Notes: a model not told the origin generated them from the sequence alone. A DNA stretch of 64,000 nt from Ostrinia nubilalis (GCF_963855985.1 NC_087108.1:11302001-11366000); one strand, 5' to 3'; positions 32,645-44,970 are shown, numbered from the stretch's first letter. Numbers and translations are program-made.

Positions 32645-33378
32645 TAGGTAATAAGTTTGACATAATAGTGTGGTGCCCATAGATCATTTACCGATTTATG
32701 GGGTATATTTTTTAACCCTGGGTTAAATTGCCTGCTTTCTGTCATGTTGATACCCTTGTTGGTTTCTTAGTTAGGTTGGTAAAAAAAGTCAACCTAACTT
32801 TGAAAACTGCTAGTTAGGAAGTGCTGACTCTTACTATTACGTGCTCTGTGGTACTACTATTTAGATTGTAGGGTGACCATACTTACAAAGTAAAACAATG
32901 TTTAATGAAAATAAATTTTAATAACACAGATTTCTACTCACGATATTCCTTAGTAGGTAATTAAGTAAGAAATTATCTTCGTTACTGTAAGTAAACTAAA
33001 TTATATATTTCGCTTCAGTCATTTTTTTGTATTAATTTATAAATCACAGGGGACAACACAAACACGGCTTTGATGTGGGCTATTATAACCTCCAAAACTC
33101 GGTCCCTTATCCACGGTTTTTTTACTGTTCCACATTGTGAAGAATAGAAATTCTTCAATTGCAAGTTAAAATTGTTCTTAAACTCACTATCGACACACAT
33201 ATTTATAACGTTTTCTTTCTTTATCAGATTCAAAAAATTAAATATCCGTAATTTAGCAACATATTTGTGCATCCGACGCCATTGTTGTTGTTATGTCAGG
33301 CAGCGCTACGGTATTGAAAATGGGTAGGTACTAAAAACTGTCAAAGCGGCGGGTAATGAGAATGACACGCTGTTTTAA
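32645..33378. other. No supportable gene
   Basis: There is one minus-strand frame of 85 codons (33015-33272). It has no recognised domain and is flanked by mobile DNA. It may be a fragment of a host exon or chance. I see nothing else. Confidence 0.4.
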
Positions 33379-33380
33379 AT

Positions 33381-33563
33381 GAGGGTTTTCGCGTATGAAA
33401 GATCCGCTAGATGGAGGGACGTGGATGTGGGGTCTGACTGCTGCGTGATTGGTGGATTTTGACATATCTGTCAATGTCATGTCAAAAATAACCAATCATG
33501 CAGCATTTGGACCTCGCGTCTACGTATTGCCATCTGGCGGATTTTTCATTCGCGAAAACCCTC
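33381..33563. mobile_element. MITE with GAGGGTTTTCGCG ends
   Basis: The inverted ends GAGGGTTTTCGCG and CGCGAAAACCCTC enclose about 183 bp, with further pairing of ATCCGC/GCGGAT and AGATGG/CCATCT. It is non-coding. Confidence 0.8.
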
Positions 33564-33716
33564 ATTGCGGCTAGCCGTATTGAAGAACGTATGGCGCCGA
33601 TTATATTCCGACGTATTGTCATTCAGCCGTATTTATTCCGCCTAAACGTTGAACCGCCGTATTAAAAAACAGCTGTAATGTAAAATGCCTTGTGATAATG
33701 TAAAACGGCGGATTAT

Positions 33717-34755
33717 CCCTTAACCACTGACGTGTCATTTTGTTACACTAACACTGACGTACGTACGGCATACGTACGTAACTTTGAAGTCCTCTTGATG
33801 TATCAATAGAGTGTATCTTTGGTGTTTGAATTTAAATTATTTACACATGTTTATATTAAATAAAGATAGTATAAAAAATATAATAATATTAATAGAATAG
33901 TATGATATTGGTGAAATCTTTCAGAGGTAATAAAAGTCACAGAGGCATTTTTTAAAAATCAACACAAAAATATTCGATAACAGTACGAACTTTTATTTTG
34001 GCCATATTTATGATTAAGAACAGTTTTAATCAGGAAAAAATCACAATAGCAATAATTCACAAAATAAGCCACTTTTTAATACAGTTCATTTAGGAAGATT
34101 ATTTTGAAAATGAAAATGAAATATTTTATTCAGCGACACAAAACCATTATAAATATATTTTCTATAGTATTTCTTTGATTGATGACCTGGTCGCCAGTGT
34201 GCCGTGCTTCAAACTACTTAGAAAATATGAAAATATGGTATACAATCTTCAGAAGAAGTCAATCCAAAGCCACGAACTGAAGTCCCTTCACCATCATGAT
34301 GATTGTCCTCGAAAGACGCAACCGATATAAAAAAAATCATCTACTGGATTTTTTGCTAATTTCTTCGTCATTTGCAATATTTTTTGGCTTAAATGAGGTT
34401 TTTTACATATAGACGACAAAGAAAATAAATATATTTCTGTATTGTCACACATGTTCTGATAAATAAAAATATTTTTATCTTTAGCTTTATCTTTAGACTG
34501 CTAACGATTAATTTTATCTATGGACCACCATACTTATACGATTTTAAAAAAGTTACACTAACACTGACGTTAGGTACGTACCACATACGTCGGGTGGTCA
34601 AGTTCTCCTACTTAGGAACTTGCTACCCATTTATTTTCTGCCTTCGCATACCTACGCATTTCTGGCCACAAGGAAACTACCAAAAAGGACACGCAAAAAT
34701 TCCCGCACAAAATGAAGTTTGACCGACGTACCACGTACGTGTCAGTGGTTAAGGG
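33717..34755. mobile_element. 1.04-kb TIR element, CCCTTAACCACTGAC ends, TSD TTAT
   Basis: It starts CCCTTAACCACTGACGTG and ends CACGTACGTGTCAGTGGTTAAGGG in inverted form, shown here only by its outer 18 bases. TTAT flanks both sides (33713-33716 and 34756-34759). Next to the ends are repeated ACTAACACTGACGT and TACGTACG motifs. The site is uninterrupted in the CYP-a arm at 13858-13866. No transposase is seen. Confidence 0.78.
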
Positions 34756-35099
34756 TTATACAATCCGACTGCGACATAGGTATATTTATACATCATTATA
34801 GTACCTATGGTATAATTTTACATATTGAACTACTTAGTTGGTACATTAAAATACATAATAATATAAAATAAATATGCATTAATCAATTTTATTTTTAGAC
34901 ACTAGGTTGTCCATAGTTTTATTTAATTAACCCTTAATGCCCAATAAATGCATACTTACTTACAATTAACAAAAAAATAAACCAATGAAGTAGGTAATTA
35001 CACAACCAACACCGTTTACAAAATTATTGTATTAATAAAACTTTATAGGCATAGGAAAATACAAAAATGATATAACTAAGTTAACGTTAAAGCAAAATT

Positions 35100-35580
35100 G
35101 CCAACAAAATATGTTGAATGTTGACATGTTTTGTTGATTGTGTAGGGTAAAACGCGCTGGAGACCCTACAAGAGACAACAATGTATAATACCCACCTGTA
35201 CGAGAGCAATTTATTTATTATCTAAGAAAACCAACAGCGTTTTTCTGAGATTAGATTATAGCTAAAACATGTCCAAATATCATGGCAAATAACAGGTTTT
35301 CCTTGCTAAACAAATAGTAGACTGTTGTTGGAAAACCAAGCTAAAAATGGCCAAACAGACAAAGCCATCGTTAGATTGAATGACGCTCCCAGAATCTATA
35401 TCGGCAATAATCAGCATACTACACGACTATGCCTACGTTCTATCAATGACAATCAATATTGTTTGCTTACACAATAACAATAAAACTATGATCAACGTAG
35501 GCATAGTGACATGGTAAATAAGTCTACATAGGAGAATCTGTCGTCATAGTCCCATCATTTCTATTTTGTGGTCCCAAAGC
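35100..35580. other. Arm-specific segment of unknown origin
   Basis: The CYP-a arm has different sequence at this place. There is no coding sequence. A small inverted repeat at about 35427-35506 (ACTATGCCTACGTT and AACGTAGGCATAGT) may be a MITE. Confidence 0.45.
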
Positions 35581-35881
35581 GACCGGCACAGTGCGAAATA
35601 TTTTTTCATACATTGGGTTATATACAGGGTGTCCCAATAGCAATGGATCCTTGTAACCATCCATAAGCCTCACTATGGTATCTAATATACAATTTTGACC
35701 AGGTAATACATTAAGGTTTTTTTTGTGTTTTTAAAAAATTGTCACATGCAAGATCACGAATTAAATTTTCCTTTACACCTTTTAATTTGTTTTTAAATAT
35801 TTTGGAACAAGTTTGTTGAATTTTATGAGAAAAACTAATCACAGGTGGCAATTTTCTAAAAATAAAAATGAAAATCTTTAA

Positions 35882-37512
35882 CCCTTTCACGCATATGGGA
35901 CACATTTGTCCCCACATAGTTTTCACGATTTACAGTAATACTGGTTAAGTTAAACCATTTGTAGTTTAATATTATTAAATTTTATTATTACCTTTTATGA
36001 TTATGCGCTAGAAATAATAAAAAACTCGATTACATGTGTAAAAAAATACTGGCACAACATGTGAAAAAAAAATTCGTTAGACGTCAAAATTGAAAATTAT
36101 TTTTTTATTACTTATCGACTTTCTGCCACTGTGTTTCTTTCAATTTTACATTCAATGGTAAGTATAATTATCGTTTCATTGCATATTTTCGTTTATTTTC
36201 GTACGAGTTAGGAATATTATGTAAAAATCTAATTGGGACACGGGTGTCCCTATATGCGTCAAGGGAAACTTGGTTCTTACTAAGGATATTGTTTGCGTCG
36301 TTATAATTTGTATGTTTATATCGATGTTTTATTATAATATTCATAAATTTTTTTGTATATCATAATAATATGTCTTCAAATCGACATAAAAAAATTCGCT
36401 CAGGAAAGACGAAATTTTGGAAGTCATGAAGTCATGATGACTGATGATAGTGTCAATGAGGATAGTTTCCTCCTGGATAAAAGGGCGTCTACTGCTGGAC
36501 AGAGGCCTCCCCTGAGGACTTCCACAACGATCGTTTCTGTGCTGCTCATATACATGAATGTATACGAGAAGCACAGGAACATGTGGCCAGCCACACTGCG
36601 TCATCCTATAAGTTCCTATCAGTGGGCGCCACTTGAGAAATTTTCTGCCCTCACTTCTGCGAGCTATGTGCCCTACCCACTGCCGCGAAAGTTTGACAAT
36701 TCTGCGGGCTATGTCTGTTACTTTGGCTCTCCTGCGGATCTCCTCATCAGACTTTGGGTGACTTTGAGCCTTCTCATGAGGCCCATAGTGAAGGAACACG
36801 TCTCCGTTCCGTACGCCATCACTGCCAACACACATTGGTCCAAGACTTTCTATCAAAGGTCTTGATACACTGCGGTATTTTTGATAAGAAGATGTCGCGA
36901 AGCTTCTCGGATGTTGTCCCCCCGAGTAAGATTCAACGATTGTAGTCACGGCTGAGACCTTGGAAGACCTAGAATCAATGCTCTATGACCTCAGTAGAGG
37001 TTCTCAATAAATGGGATTCAAAATGAATATGGACAAGACGAAAAAATTATGTCAAATATCCGTGTTACAGCACTCCTTTGAAGATTGGAGACCGTACACT
37101 CAAAGTTGTTCTTGGAACAAACAGTCAAGTTAGGTAGGTCTAACTTCAAGAAAGAGGTCTATGATGAGACTGATGAGGATCAAACATAAAAATACGTAAG
37201 ATAAGACGCTATCTATTTTAAATTTCTTATTATAAATATTAATATTATGCTTATTGATTAAATTTCATTTGTATTTTTAGTGTGGTTTGTATTAGTTTTG
37301 CAACAAAAGCGTCGAAGAATTTTATTTCCAATATATGAGGCAATGTATACCTTAACGCATATAGGGACATATGTGTCCCCTACTGAAAAACACTGAAATA
37401 CATAGCACTTATATTTTCTGTACTACTTTTATGTTAAATTAGACTAAAATAAATAGATATAACTAAAGAAAAAATAATTTTATGGTTTGGATTAGTTATA
37501 AGCGTGTAAGGG
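35882..37512. mobile_element. piggyBac-like non-autonomous element, TTAA target
   Basis: TTAA flanks both ends (35878-35881 and 37513-37516). The inverted ends begin CCCTTTCACGCATATGGG on the left and CCCTTACACGCTTAT on the right. The empty TTAA survives in the CYP-a arm at 11347-11350. Internal copies of GGGACACATTTGTCCC-like palindromes near 35905, 36235 and 37365 could be transposase-binding repeats. It carries a rearranged RTE copy and no piggyBac transposase. Confidence 0.85.
36440..37190. pseudogene. RTE-clade LINE copy with 5' inversion
   Basis: On the minus strand about 36930 to 36440 encodes the 3' part of the RTE protein (MGLMRRLKVTQ, RRRAKVTDIARRIVKLSRQW, GHIARR) and its end. Immediately to its right, on the plus strand from about 36941 to 37170, lies the segment that should precede it (LYDLSRGSQ, GFKMNMDKTKK, then a SNFKKE-like end). 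A head-to-head arrangement of adjacent protein segments is the classical result of twin-primed LINE insertion. Both parts carry stops. Confidence 0.8.
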
Positions 37513-37683
37513 TTAAATCTGTGTATTTTTACTGAGTTGAAAATTTTGATATTATAGAGATCGATAGTTGTAAGGTCATCCATTGTTTATGGGACATACT
37601 GTATATACATATTATACCTACGGGTATACATGCCCCCAACCATTGGTTTACTCTACCTACTCGCATTCATTTGGCACTTAGCA

Positions 37684-40600
37684 TTACTTGTTAAAGGTCC
37701 TCTGTTTCCAACCGTCTCTGGGCGTGAACTTGAGTGGGATCCCACCGATGGGAGTCGTCACGATCGCCCGTGGGTCGAACTGGAGCTTCTCGGGAGTGCC
37801 ATCCGCCAGTTCCACGGAGTACTTCTTGAGGATCGTCAGCAGACCAGCCAGAGTTTGCATCTTCGCAAACCTCAGACCTGAAAAAAAAGAACACTTTATT
37901 TGGCATAAAAAAAACTCATAAAACTTATTTATTTATGCAAGTAGGCTTTTAAAAAGCACTTTTACACGTCCCAGTATTAACCCTACCACCGCTTCAGGAC
38001 CATTAATGGGCCACTAGCCAGTGCTGAGAAGAAGCAGCGCAAGAATCTCAGTCACTATTGTCAGCCTCTTTTTCAAGGGTTTACAGACGTTAAAATATAC
38101 ATAAGTTATAAATATTTATGCGAGCTAGGCAGTTATGAATCCCAAACATTTTTCCGTTTTAAAAATCATTTTTCCGTGCCAAAAAGGATAGGAGTAGGAC
38201 AGAAAATCGCAAATGTTATAGTTTTCTAATTGCCATTCTTTTTATTTAAACAAACGGTAATGAGATACAAAAACGGTAACGAGATATGTTTAAGTAGGTT
38301 CTTTGAAGCAATATGCGTGATTTGTATTGTATTTTATTCTAAGTATTCTATTTGCACGTAGGTAGTACCTATACATCGAATTGCCGAAGTTAAATATTAT
38401 CAACCGATTACATTTTCTAGTACTATCTATCTGATTATTTTTAATTATCTACACGAGATAACAGTACTTTTTGCTATCCTTTTAAACTGTTTAACAATTT
38501 ACCTAAGTTGTTAAATAACATAAAGGTACTTGCAACAGTTATAACCAAAGATAGGTTTAAGTAGCTTACACAAATAAGTAAATCACACAAATAATTTACA
38601 CAAATAATTTCGATATTATCTGATTCTACAACTCGATGTCAATTTTATAGGTCTCCGATTTCATAGAGTGTATAGTGTACCTTTTATTTCGACGAAATCA
38701 GCTATGTCATATAGGCAATATTGGATATGTATATTTATATTTGTCAATCAAACAAGTAATGAAATTAAATCTATACTTCTATACTAATATTATAAAGCTC
38801 AAGAGTTTGTTTGTTTGTTTGTTTGGTTGAACGCGCTAATCTCAGAAACTACTAGACCGATTTGAAAAATTATTTTTGTGTTGGATAGCCCCTTAGTTCC
38901 TGAAGGCTTTAGGCTATATATTATCACGCTAAGACCAATAGGAGCGGAGCACCAATGAAGAATGTTTCAAATCAGTGATTTTTTTCCTTTTGAGGGCTGA
39001 CGCTGCGTAAACGGTTAAAGTTTCGCAAAAATCATGTATGACAGGATTGTTCCCCTTTAAAAGTTCTAAAAAAAGTCCGCGATAGCATATGTCTATCTTT
39101 TAAGGTTGGCTCATAGTAACCTTTTTTATGCAAAAAAAATCTGTTTTAAAATAATGCATTATTGCATTATTATTATTAGTGCATTTTTTTACAATCATGT
39201 CATGTTAAAGACTATCATACTCTAGGGGCCTCCACTTAACAATGCATAGTAGGAATGCATGACAGTCATGCCGCGGGCACCTGCTTGCGCTGTATACATA
39301 AACTCATTTTCGCTCATTTTCCATTTTTTGCCTATCCAAAGTCATTCAGACACGCGGACGAAGTCGCGGGCACAGCTAGTCATACATAGTTATGATGCCT
39401 TGAAGTTCCGCGTGACGTCGCAAAGTGACTTGAATGACGTGAACTTTTGACGTTACATACGGGCCTCTTCTTTGAACTTTGGCGCGATGTAGGTATATCT
39501 TTAAATTTTCATTTATGTAGTTTGAAAAAGTGAAAAATACGTGTCGAGTATTTTATGCTAAGTTAACCGACGAATTAATTCAAACTCTTCCTCTTTTACC
39601 CGGGAAACATCCCTGGTGCCGCCATAATATATTCATATTCTATTTGGAACTTTCGGGGCTAATCTTAGGTTTTTTTATGTTAATTCACATGAATATCAAT
39701 GTTTCACCAGCAGACACTTTAGAATCCTTCCCCCTTTCTTATCTTCCCTCTCCCTTGCCCGCATACAAGGTGCCCTTGAGCGAGTGAGAGGAAAGCATCG
39801 AGAGATTCGCAACATCTACGCCCTCTGCATCGATTAGATAGAGGATCATCAGTTTGGCTTGCAATGTGACGTTGAAAGCACTCCTCCCGCGCCGCGTTCG
39901 GTCCCACAGCTCTGAGCCCCGATTACGCTAAAATTTAGGGTTCCGTAGCCAAATGGCAAAAAACGGAACCCTTATAGATTCGTCATGTCTGTCTGTCTGT
40001 CCGTCCGTCTGTCCGTCCGTATGTCACAGCCATATTTTTCCGAAACTATAAGAGCTATACTGTTGAAACTTGGTAAGTAGATGTATTCTGTGAACCGCAT
40101 TAAGATTTTGATGCAAAAAAAAAATATTGGTGGCTCCCCATACTTAGAACTGAAACTCACAAATTTTTTTTTTCGTCAAACACTTACGTGTGGGCTATCT
40201 ATGGATAGGTCTTCAAAAATGATATCGAGGTTTCTAAGATACTTTTTTTCTAAACCGAATAGTTTGCGTGACAGACGCTTCCAAAGTGGAAAAAAGTTGC
40301 CCCCCCCCTCTAACTTCTAAAATAAGAAAATGAAAAATCTAAAAAAAAAATATGATGTACAGTCACGGAATGAAAAGGTTCGTCAGTTTTCAAATTGATT
40401 CCTTCAACGAATCGCTAGCACATATTACCTTTTGAAACTATGTTACAGAATAATCTCGAGTTAGAGAAAATAATCTTTAACTGTTCGTCAGTAAAGTTCA
40501 AAATTATTCAGATCAAAGTTGTTTGACGATTTAACTTGTCAAGAAGATTATTATGATTGATAAACTAAAACCTTCTTGTTGGTTCAACCTGCCATTAACT

Positions 40601-43600
40601 ATTAAATAAAAAAAACTACGTTATGTAACATTGCACTGATGGGATAGAAAAATAAACAAGCAAAACCTTATTCGTTAGCAAACGTCATATTTATTTAAAT
40701 GTTAGCAGCAATGTTTCTTGCACGGTTATGTTGGCAGGTTTGACTCTTACAGTGCAAGCGAAAACCGACACTAAGGTGACGAACCTTTTCATTCCGCGAC
40801 TGTACATTACTATAAAAACTACCAACGAAAATTGTTTTGAACGAGATCTAGTAAGTAGTTTTTTTTTAATACCTCGTAAATCGTAAACCGCTTATTACCG
40901 CGTAATCTTTCATACTAATAACTTAAATAAAAAATAATAATTTTAATTTCATAAATCAATGGTACGGAACCCTCGGTGCGCGAGTCCGACTCGCACTTGG
41001 CCGGTTTTTTTAAATTTCTCCAATACAGACGCGCTTCTTCGATTCTGAGATACGATCATTGGTCAAAACAGTTGACGTCAGCTGGCGTTACTGGCTGTAA
41101 CTGGCGTCCAGGTGGTATCGTCTGCCTGGACGTCTTCTTCGATGATGATGATCGAGTTAGGAGGTATTTCACACACCCAATGCACTGCACCATGTGTGGT
41201 CCACGAAATACACTCGCGGGAGAACTCCAAATGCGGTTAACACAATATAAAACGATGAATAAATTCAAGTCCTGTATGTCGATTCTATAAAATTCTAACC
41301 GATTACGCAAATTTTTAACGTCTCCAATACAGATAAGATTGGTCAAAACAGTTGAAGGCAAAAATATGTAATATAAACCGCAAAACCAACACCTACAGTC
41401 CACTCCAGGAGTTTCGACTTCTAACCGCGGTGTGAAGGAAATAATTTACTCTTCATACTAACGGTGGCTCCATATTGTTTTTGGCCACACCAATCCCTAT
41501 TGAAAATCGGGGGCCGTGTCAGGAGTGGCCTAGGAGAGGGGGGGCAAAACAAGTTTCTGACTTGGCTCCTTCTAAGCGACTTCCATGTGTCCATGGTGTC
41601 CACCACGGGGGCAAGACACTGTATTTGGCTTTGGTTATGGTTGCCTATATACCTAACGTAATATTAAAGTGCTAGCAATATTAAGTAGGTACCTATATAA
41701 TGATAATATGCTATTATTATCATAATTAACATTATGCTAATCACGGTGACTCTACAGATACAAGCACGCGACGCGATAGGTACAGTCCACTGCAAATTGG
41801 ACTCATTTGTAAAATAACGCTTAAAACAACGGCATAAGATGAAATATGATGCCACAGAGTTCATGATGTGCTCTGTACTTCCACCAACTGATAAAGAGGC
41901 CCAGTAATATTAAATATTTAAATAATAGAAGGTCAAGCAAGTTCAGATATGATATATGATGTATGAGGTACTCGTACCTACAACACAAAACAAACATCGA
42001 CGCAAAAGAAGTGTTATTTATAAATTAATAGCTGTGCCCGCGACTTCGTAGCGTGTAACAGTTTGAATAACACTGGTCAACAAAAAAAATAAAATTGTTT
42101 GTTTCCTGTGATTTTTTTTCTGTTTCTATCTCAAATTGACGCATATTTTTTAAATATGGCAACAGTTTTTCTCCAACAGCTTTTGTTTTTAAGTTATAGC
42201 TATCTACCTTCATTTAATATTTTTACTTAAATTTTTGATTTAATTGAACAAAAAAAAATATTTTGTTGGTGTTTTCGATATAACTTCGTTATGAAAATGT
42301 TGTGTGCTTAATCCAGATGGTTTCTCCTATGTTTGTGGTAAATATAATATTTGAAAAACATCGAAAACCTCTATTAGACTTGATGAAAACTGCGTAACAT
42401 CGACACTTTAATATAAATATTTGAAATTAAGTAATCAAGACCACAAATGAGTCATTTGTGTTCTGAGAATAGGTAACATCTTTTAGGCCAACAAGGGGGC
42501 TACACAAAATTCCCGTTCCATGTGTCTCTGGAATAGTCGTAACAAACAATAGCATTGGTTACAAAAAATTTGACCAGTGCGGCTTCCCGCACACACAACT
42601 TTTAGCTCTTCACCTAAAGTTGATACAAACAATTTTATAAACGTGCCTTTAGTTAGCCAAGACCGTATCACCGTACTTTCACCACTTTATATTAAGCTCG
42701 GCATCTTGAAACAGTTTGTGAAGGCGCTTGACAAAAGTGACGAATGTTTTAATTTTCTTTCACGCAATTTTTCAGGATTAAGCACAGAAAACTTAAAAGC
42801 TGGTAATTTTTGATGGGATCTCATTAGGCAACTGGTAAATGATCGTAATTTTAAGAAATCAATGAGTGATGTCCAGTCCTAAGCTTAAAATGATTTTTTT
42901 TGGTTATAAGTAATTTCCTAAGCAAAAAGAGATTGTTGAGAGCATGCTATCCAACTTGCAAGAGCTAGGATGCAACATGGGTATAAAAATACACTTCATG
43001 TACTCGCATTAACATCGATTTCCACAAAATGTGGGTGATTTTAGTGAGGAGCAGGATAAAAGTTTTCATTGGAATTTTCTGACAATGGAAGAAGGTTATC
43101 AGGGGCGTGGTGCTCATATATGAATGGCAGACCATTGCTGCAGTTTGCAACGAAATCTACTCAAACTTGCCTATTCAAGGAAATCATATAAAATATCATT
43201 TGCTTGTGTTCAATTGAAATTTTATTAGCACAATGTATAATTTTTCGTATTTTTTTGTCAAAATAATAAAGCTCTATATTTTAAAAAGTAAAGCTGTTGG
43301 CGATCTCCCAGTATTTTTTTCATAATCAGGGCCATAGAAATACCCAATAACAGAAAAAAAATAAAGGAAAAAACCATGTGTTGACCAGTGTAATATTACT
43401 CGTTTTTGCAAAATTTTTCTCTACTTATCCGCCCCTATTGGCTTTCCTCGATAAATGCGCTTTCCAACACAAAAAGATCACACTCGTGAAAACATAATAT
43501 GTCAGCCGATGACATTATGTTTTTTGCCTCACTTTAGACTTAGCACTTGTATAAAAACTTGATATCCATCTAGGTGTTATTAGTCCAAGTGTACATACCA

Positions 43601-44970
43601 ATACAGATTCTCGGTCCTTCCCCGAAGGGAATGTATGTGTAAGGCTTGATATTTTGTTTATTTTCAGGCAGGAACCTCTCGGGCTTGAACGCTTCAGGAT
43701 CCGGGAAGAAATCTGGATTGTGGTGCAGGTGGTACATAGGAATGTGCACGCGACTCTCCTTCTCTAAAGTCAGGCCAGACGGGAACGTGTAGTCTTCCGC
43801 CACCTCCCTCGTCAGGACTCCAAGCACGGGATATAAACGCAGCGCCTCATCAACACAAGCTTCTGTATACGTCAGCGAGGTCACGCAATCATAGCCCAAC
43901 TTATTCTCACGCGCTTTCAAATACTCATCTATCTCTTCTTGAACGCGTCTCTGCTCCTCCTTATGCTTCGCCAGTTCATATAAAGTGTATGCCATCGCCG
44001 TGGCCGAGGTCTCGAAGCCAGCAGTAAAGAACAACACACAGCTAGCCACCATCAGGTCATCGTCCACATCCAACACAACCTTCTTATTCCCCCCATCCTT
44101 AGCGCTGCTTATGCTGTCTCCAGTAATGTATTTGTTGTTCTTCAGATTCAGAATGCAGTCAATAAAATCGTTTCGGGCTGTCGGTTTGTAATCCCTGGCC
44201 TTGAAAATATTTGTCAGAATAGTATTGAAGAACGTATTAATTTCTTCAGGGAAAGTCTTAAGTCCCACGCCATAGAATACGGATGGCCACATAGCTCTTG
44301 CATTCCACAACAAAGCTCTTATTACGGAGATTTCGAGAATCTTACTGCCCATGAGGATGAAAGGATTTTGTTCAGATTGCAACATTGAATTGGTTTCAAT
44401 CCCAAAAGCGCAAGATCCAATGGATTCAATTGTGTACCTAGCAGTAAGCGCTCTTGCTTCAATGACATCGGATACGCTTGTCTCCATGTCCAGTGACTTT
44501 TCGAAGGTGTGGCAGCATTCTACTATCAAGCCAAACATGAGTTTCATTTTCGCTGTCGTGAAGAGGGGAGTGAGGTTCTGACGGATGACCTTCCATCTGT
44601 CCCCGTAAGTGAAGAACAGGTTCTGCGTGAAAACTTCATTGTGCGTGTACTTGGACACCTCCCGGCTGCTGAAGTAATAGAAGTCCTTGGTCAGAATAAG
44701 CTTTAATATTTCAGGGTCTTGCACCAGGAGAGCTGGGTCCGAGCCGTAAAACGTCCCTACGTAAGGCTCGTTAGGGAAAGTTCTGCAAATGTCCTGCGCT
44801 ATTTCTCCTATATATCTCTTCAATAGAATGTAATCTCCGTAATTTCCAAGGATCGGCTTTGGCTTTAGGTACGGCACTTTCTTCTTGTCCCAGTAGTTGT
44901 GGTTTCTCGTAGTAACATAGTATAGCCATGAAAGCGCAATCACTATGAATGTTAAAATAAAAACAATCAT
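37684..44970 (-). CDS. CYP-b: cytochrome P450, CYP3 clan (two exons)
   Basis: Inverted duplicate of CYP-a. The exons are 44970-43599 and 37877-37684 (521 aa), with donor GTATGT and acceptor TTTTTTTTCAG at the same codon. All P450 landmarks are present: N-terminal anchor, AGFETS I-helix, EALR as ExxR, PERF, and FGEGPRICIG with Cys456. About 18 residues differ from CYP-a by eye. Examples are Y-I for F-V after LLKR, E and N for G and I in FPGEIITFF, A for S and T in the I-helix region (AGFETSATAMAY), and K for E in the C-terminal GWKQRTF. Several lie near putative substrate-recognition regions, so activity could differ. The open frame at 44971-44991 begins with GTG and is not taken as the start. 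The intron (37878-43598) holds a Helitron, a mariner-type MITE and a CACTG element not found in CYP-a. Confidence 0.93.
37925..38120 (+). mobile_element. LINE 3'-end fragment in the CYP-b intron
   Basis: Inverted counterpart of 10790-10930, with AAGTAGGCTTTTAAAAAGCA and CAGTGCTGAGAAGAAGCAGC. It is shared by both arms. Confidence 0.6.
38778..39379 (+). mobile_element. Helitron family D copy in the CYP-b intron
   Basis: The 5' end TCTATACTAATATTATAAAG is followed by a GTTT repeat, and the 3' end is GAAGTCGCGGGCACAGCTAG. It is absent from the same place in the CYP-a intron (around 7655). The interior part around 38958-39180 is repeated at 57190-57255 and 62538-62690. Confidence 0.82.
39930..41010 (+). 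repeat. Dispersed lepidopteran repeat (AGGGTTCCGTAGCCAAATGG)
   Basis: It starts AGGGTTCCGTAGCCAAATGG with a nearby inverted ACGGAACCCT, contains a GTCT/GTCC microsatellite, and ends with GTCCGACTCGCACTTGGCCG and a T-run. A shorter copy is at 45260-45743 on the minus strand. No coding sequence is seen. It was interrupted by the element at 40360-40802. The class is uncertain. Confidence 0.65.
40360..40802 (-). mobile_element. TA-flanked mariner-type element, CAGTCGCGGAATG family (copy 2)
   Basis: 443 bp with the same roughly 30-bp inverted ends as 12325-12766, in the opposite orientation. TA lies at 40358-40359 and 40803-40804. It is nested in the dispersed repeat around it. Confidence 0.85.
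41011..41500. other. Arm-specific DNA, no recognised gene
   Basis: An open minus-strand frame of 115 codons (41056-41403) has no recognised domain. The segment belongs to an insertion (about 39607-41500) absent from the CYP-a intron. Confidence 0.4.
42071..43390 (+). mobile_element. CACTG-ended TIR element with TAA target duplication
   Basis: The ends are CACTGGTCAACA and TGTTGACCAGTG, with TAA repeated outside both. The uninterrupted site is visible in the CYP-a intron near 6922-6932, which supports a 3-bp duplication. It contains a decayed open frame described separately. A 3-bp duplication with CACTG ends would fit the CACTA group, and TAA would also fit PIF/Harbinger; I cannot decide. 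Confidence 0.75.
42483..43190 (+). pseudogene. Decayed protein of an uncharacterised arthropod transposon family
   Basis: Plus-strand fragments read LSPLYIKLGILKQFVKALDK, LSTENLKAGNF, LQELGCNMGIKIHFM and TMEEGYQGRGAH. This series (LPPLHIKLG..FVKAL, then CNMSLKIHFL, then HGERFHQD and YQGKW in relatives) is one I know from repetitive uncharacterised proteins in arthropod and cnidarian genomes. It fills most of the CACTG-ended element, so it probably belongs to it. Frameshifts and stops show that it is dead. Confidence 0.65.

Larger units (their letters stand above)
35625..37601. mobile_element. TA-flanked MITE 3' of CYP-b, interrupted by piggyBac-like element
   Basis: Orthologous to 11248-12304. 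Its ends CAGGGTGTCCCAATAGCAAT and CATTGTTTATGGGACATACTG-type right end lie inside TA on both sides. It starts about 80 bp downstream of the CYP-b stop codon. Confidence 0.75.

Noticed and set aside
41056..41403. 115-codon minus-strand frame in the CYP-b intron insertion
   Set aside because: No recognisable domain, overlapping plus-strand frames of similar length, and location in repeat-rich DNA; kept only as unassigned.
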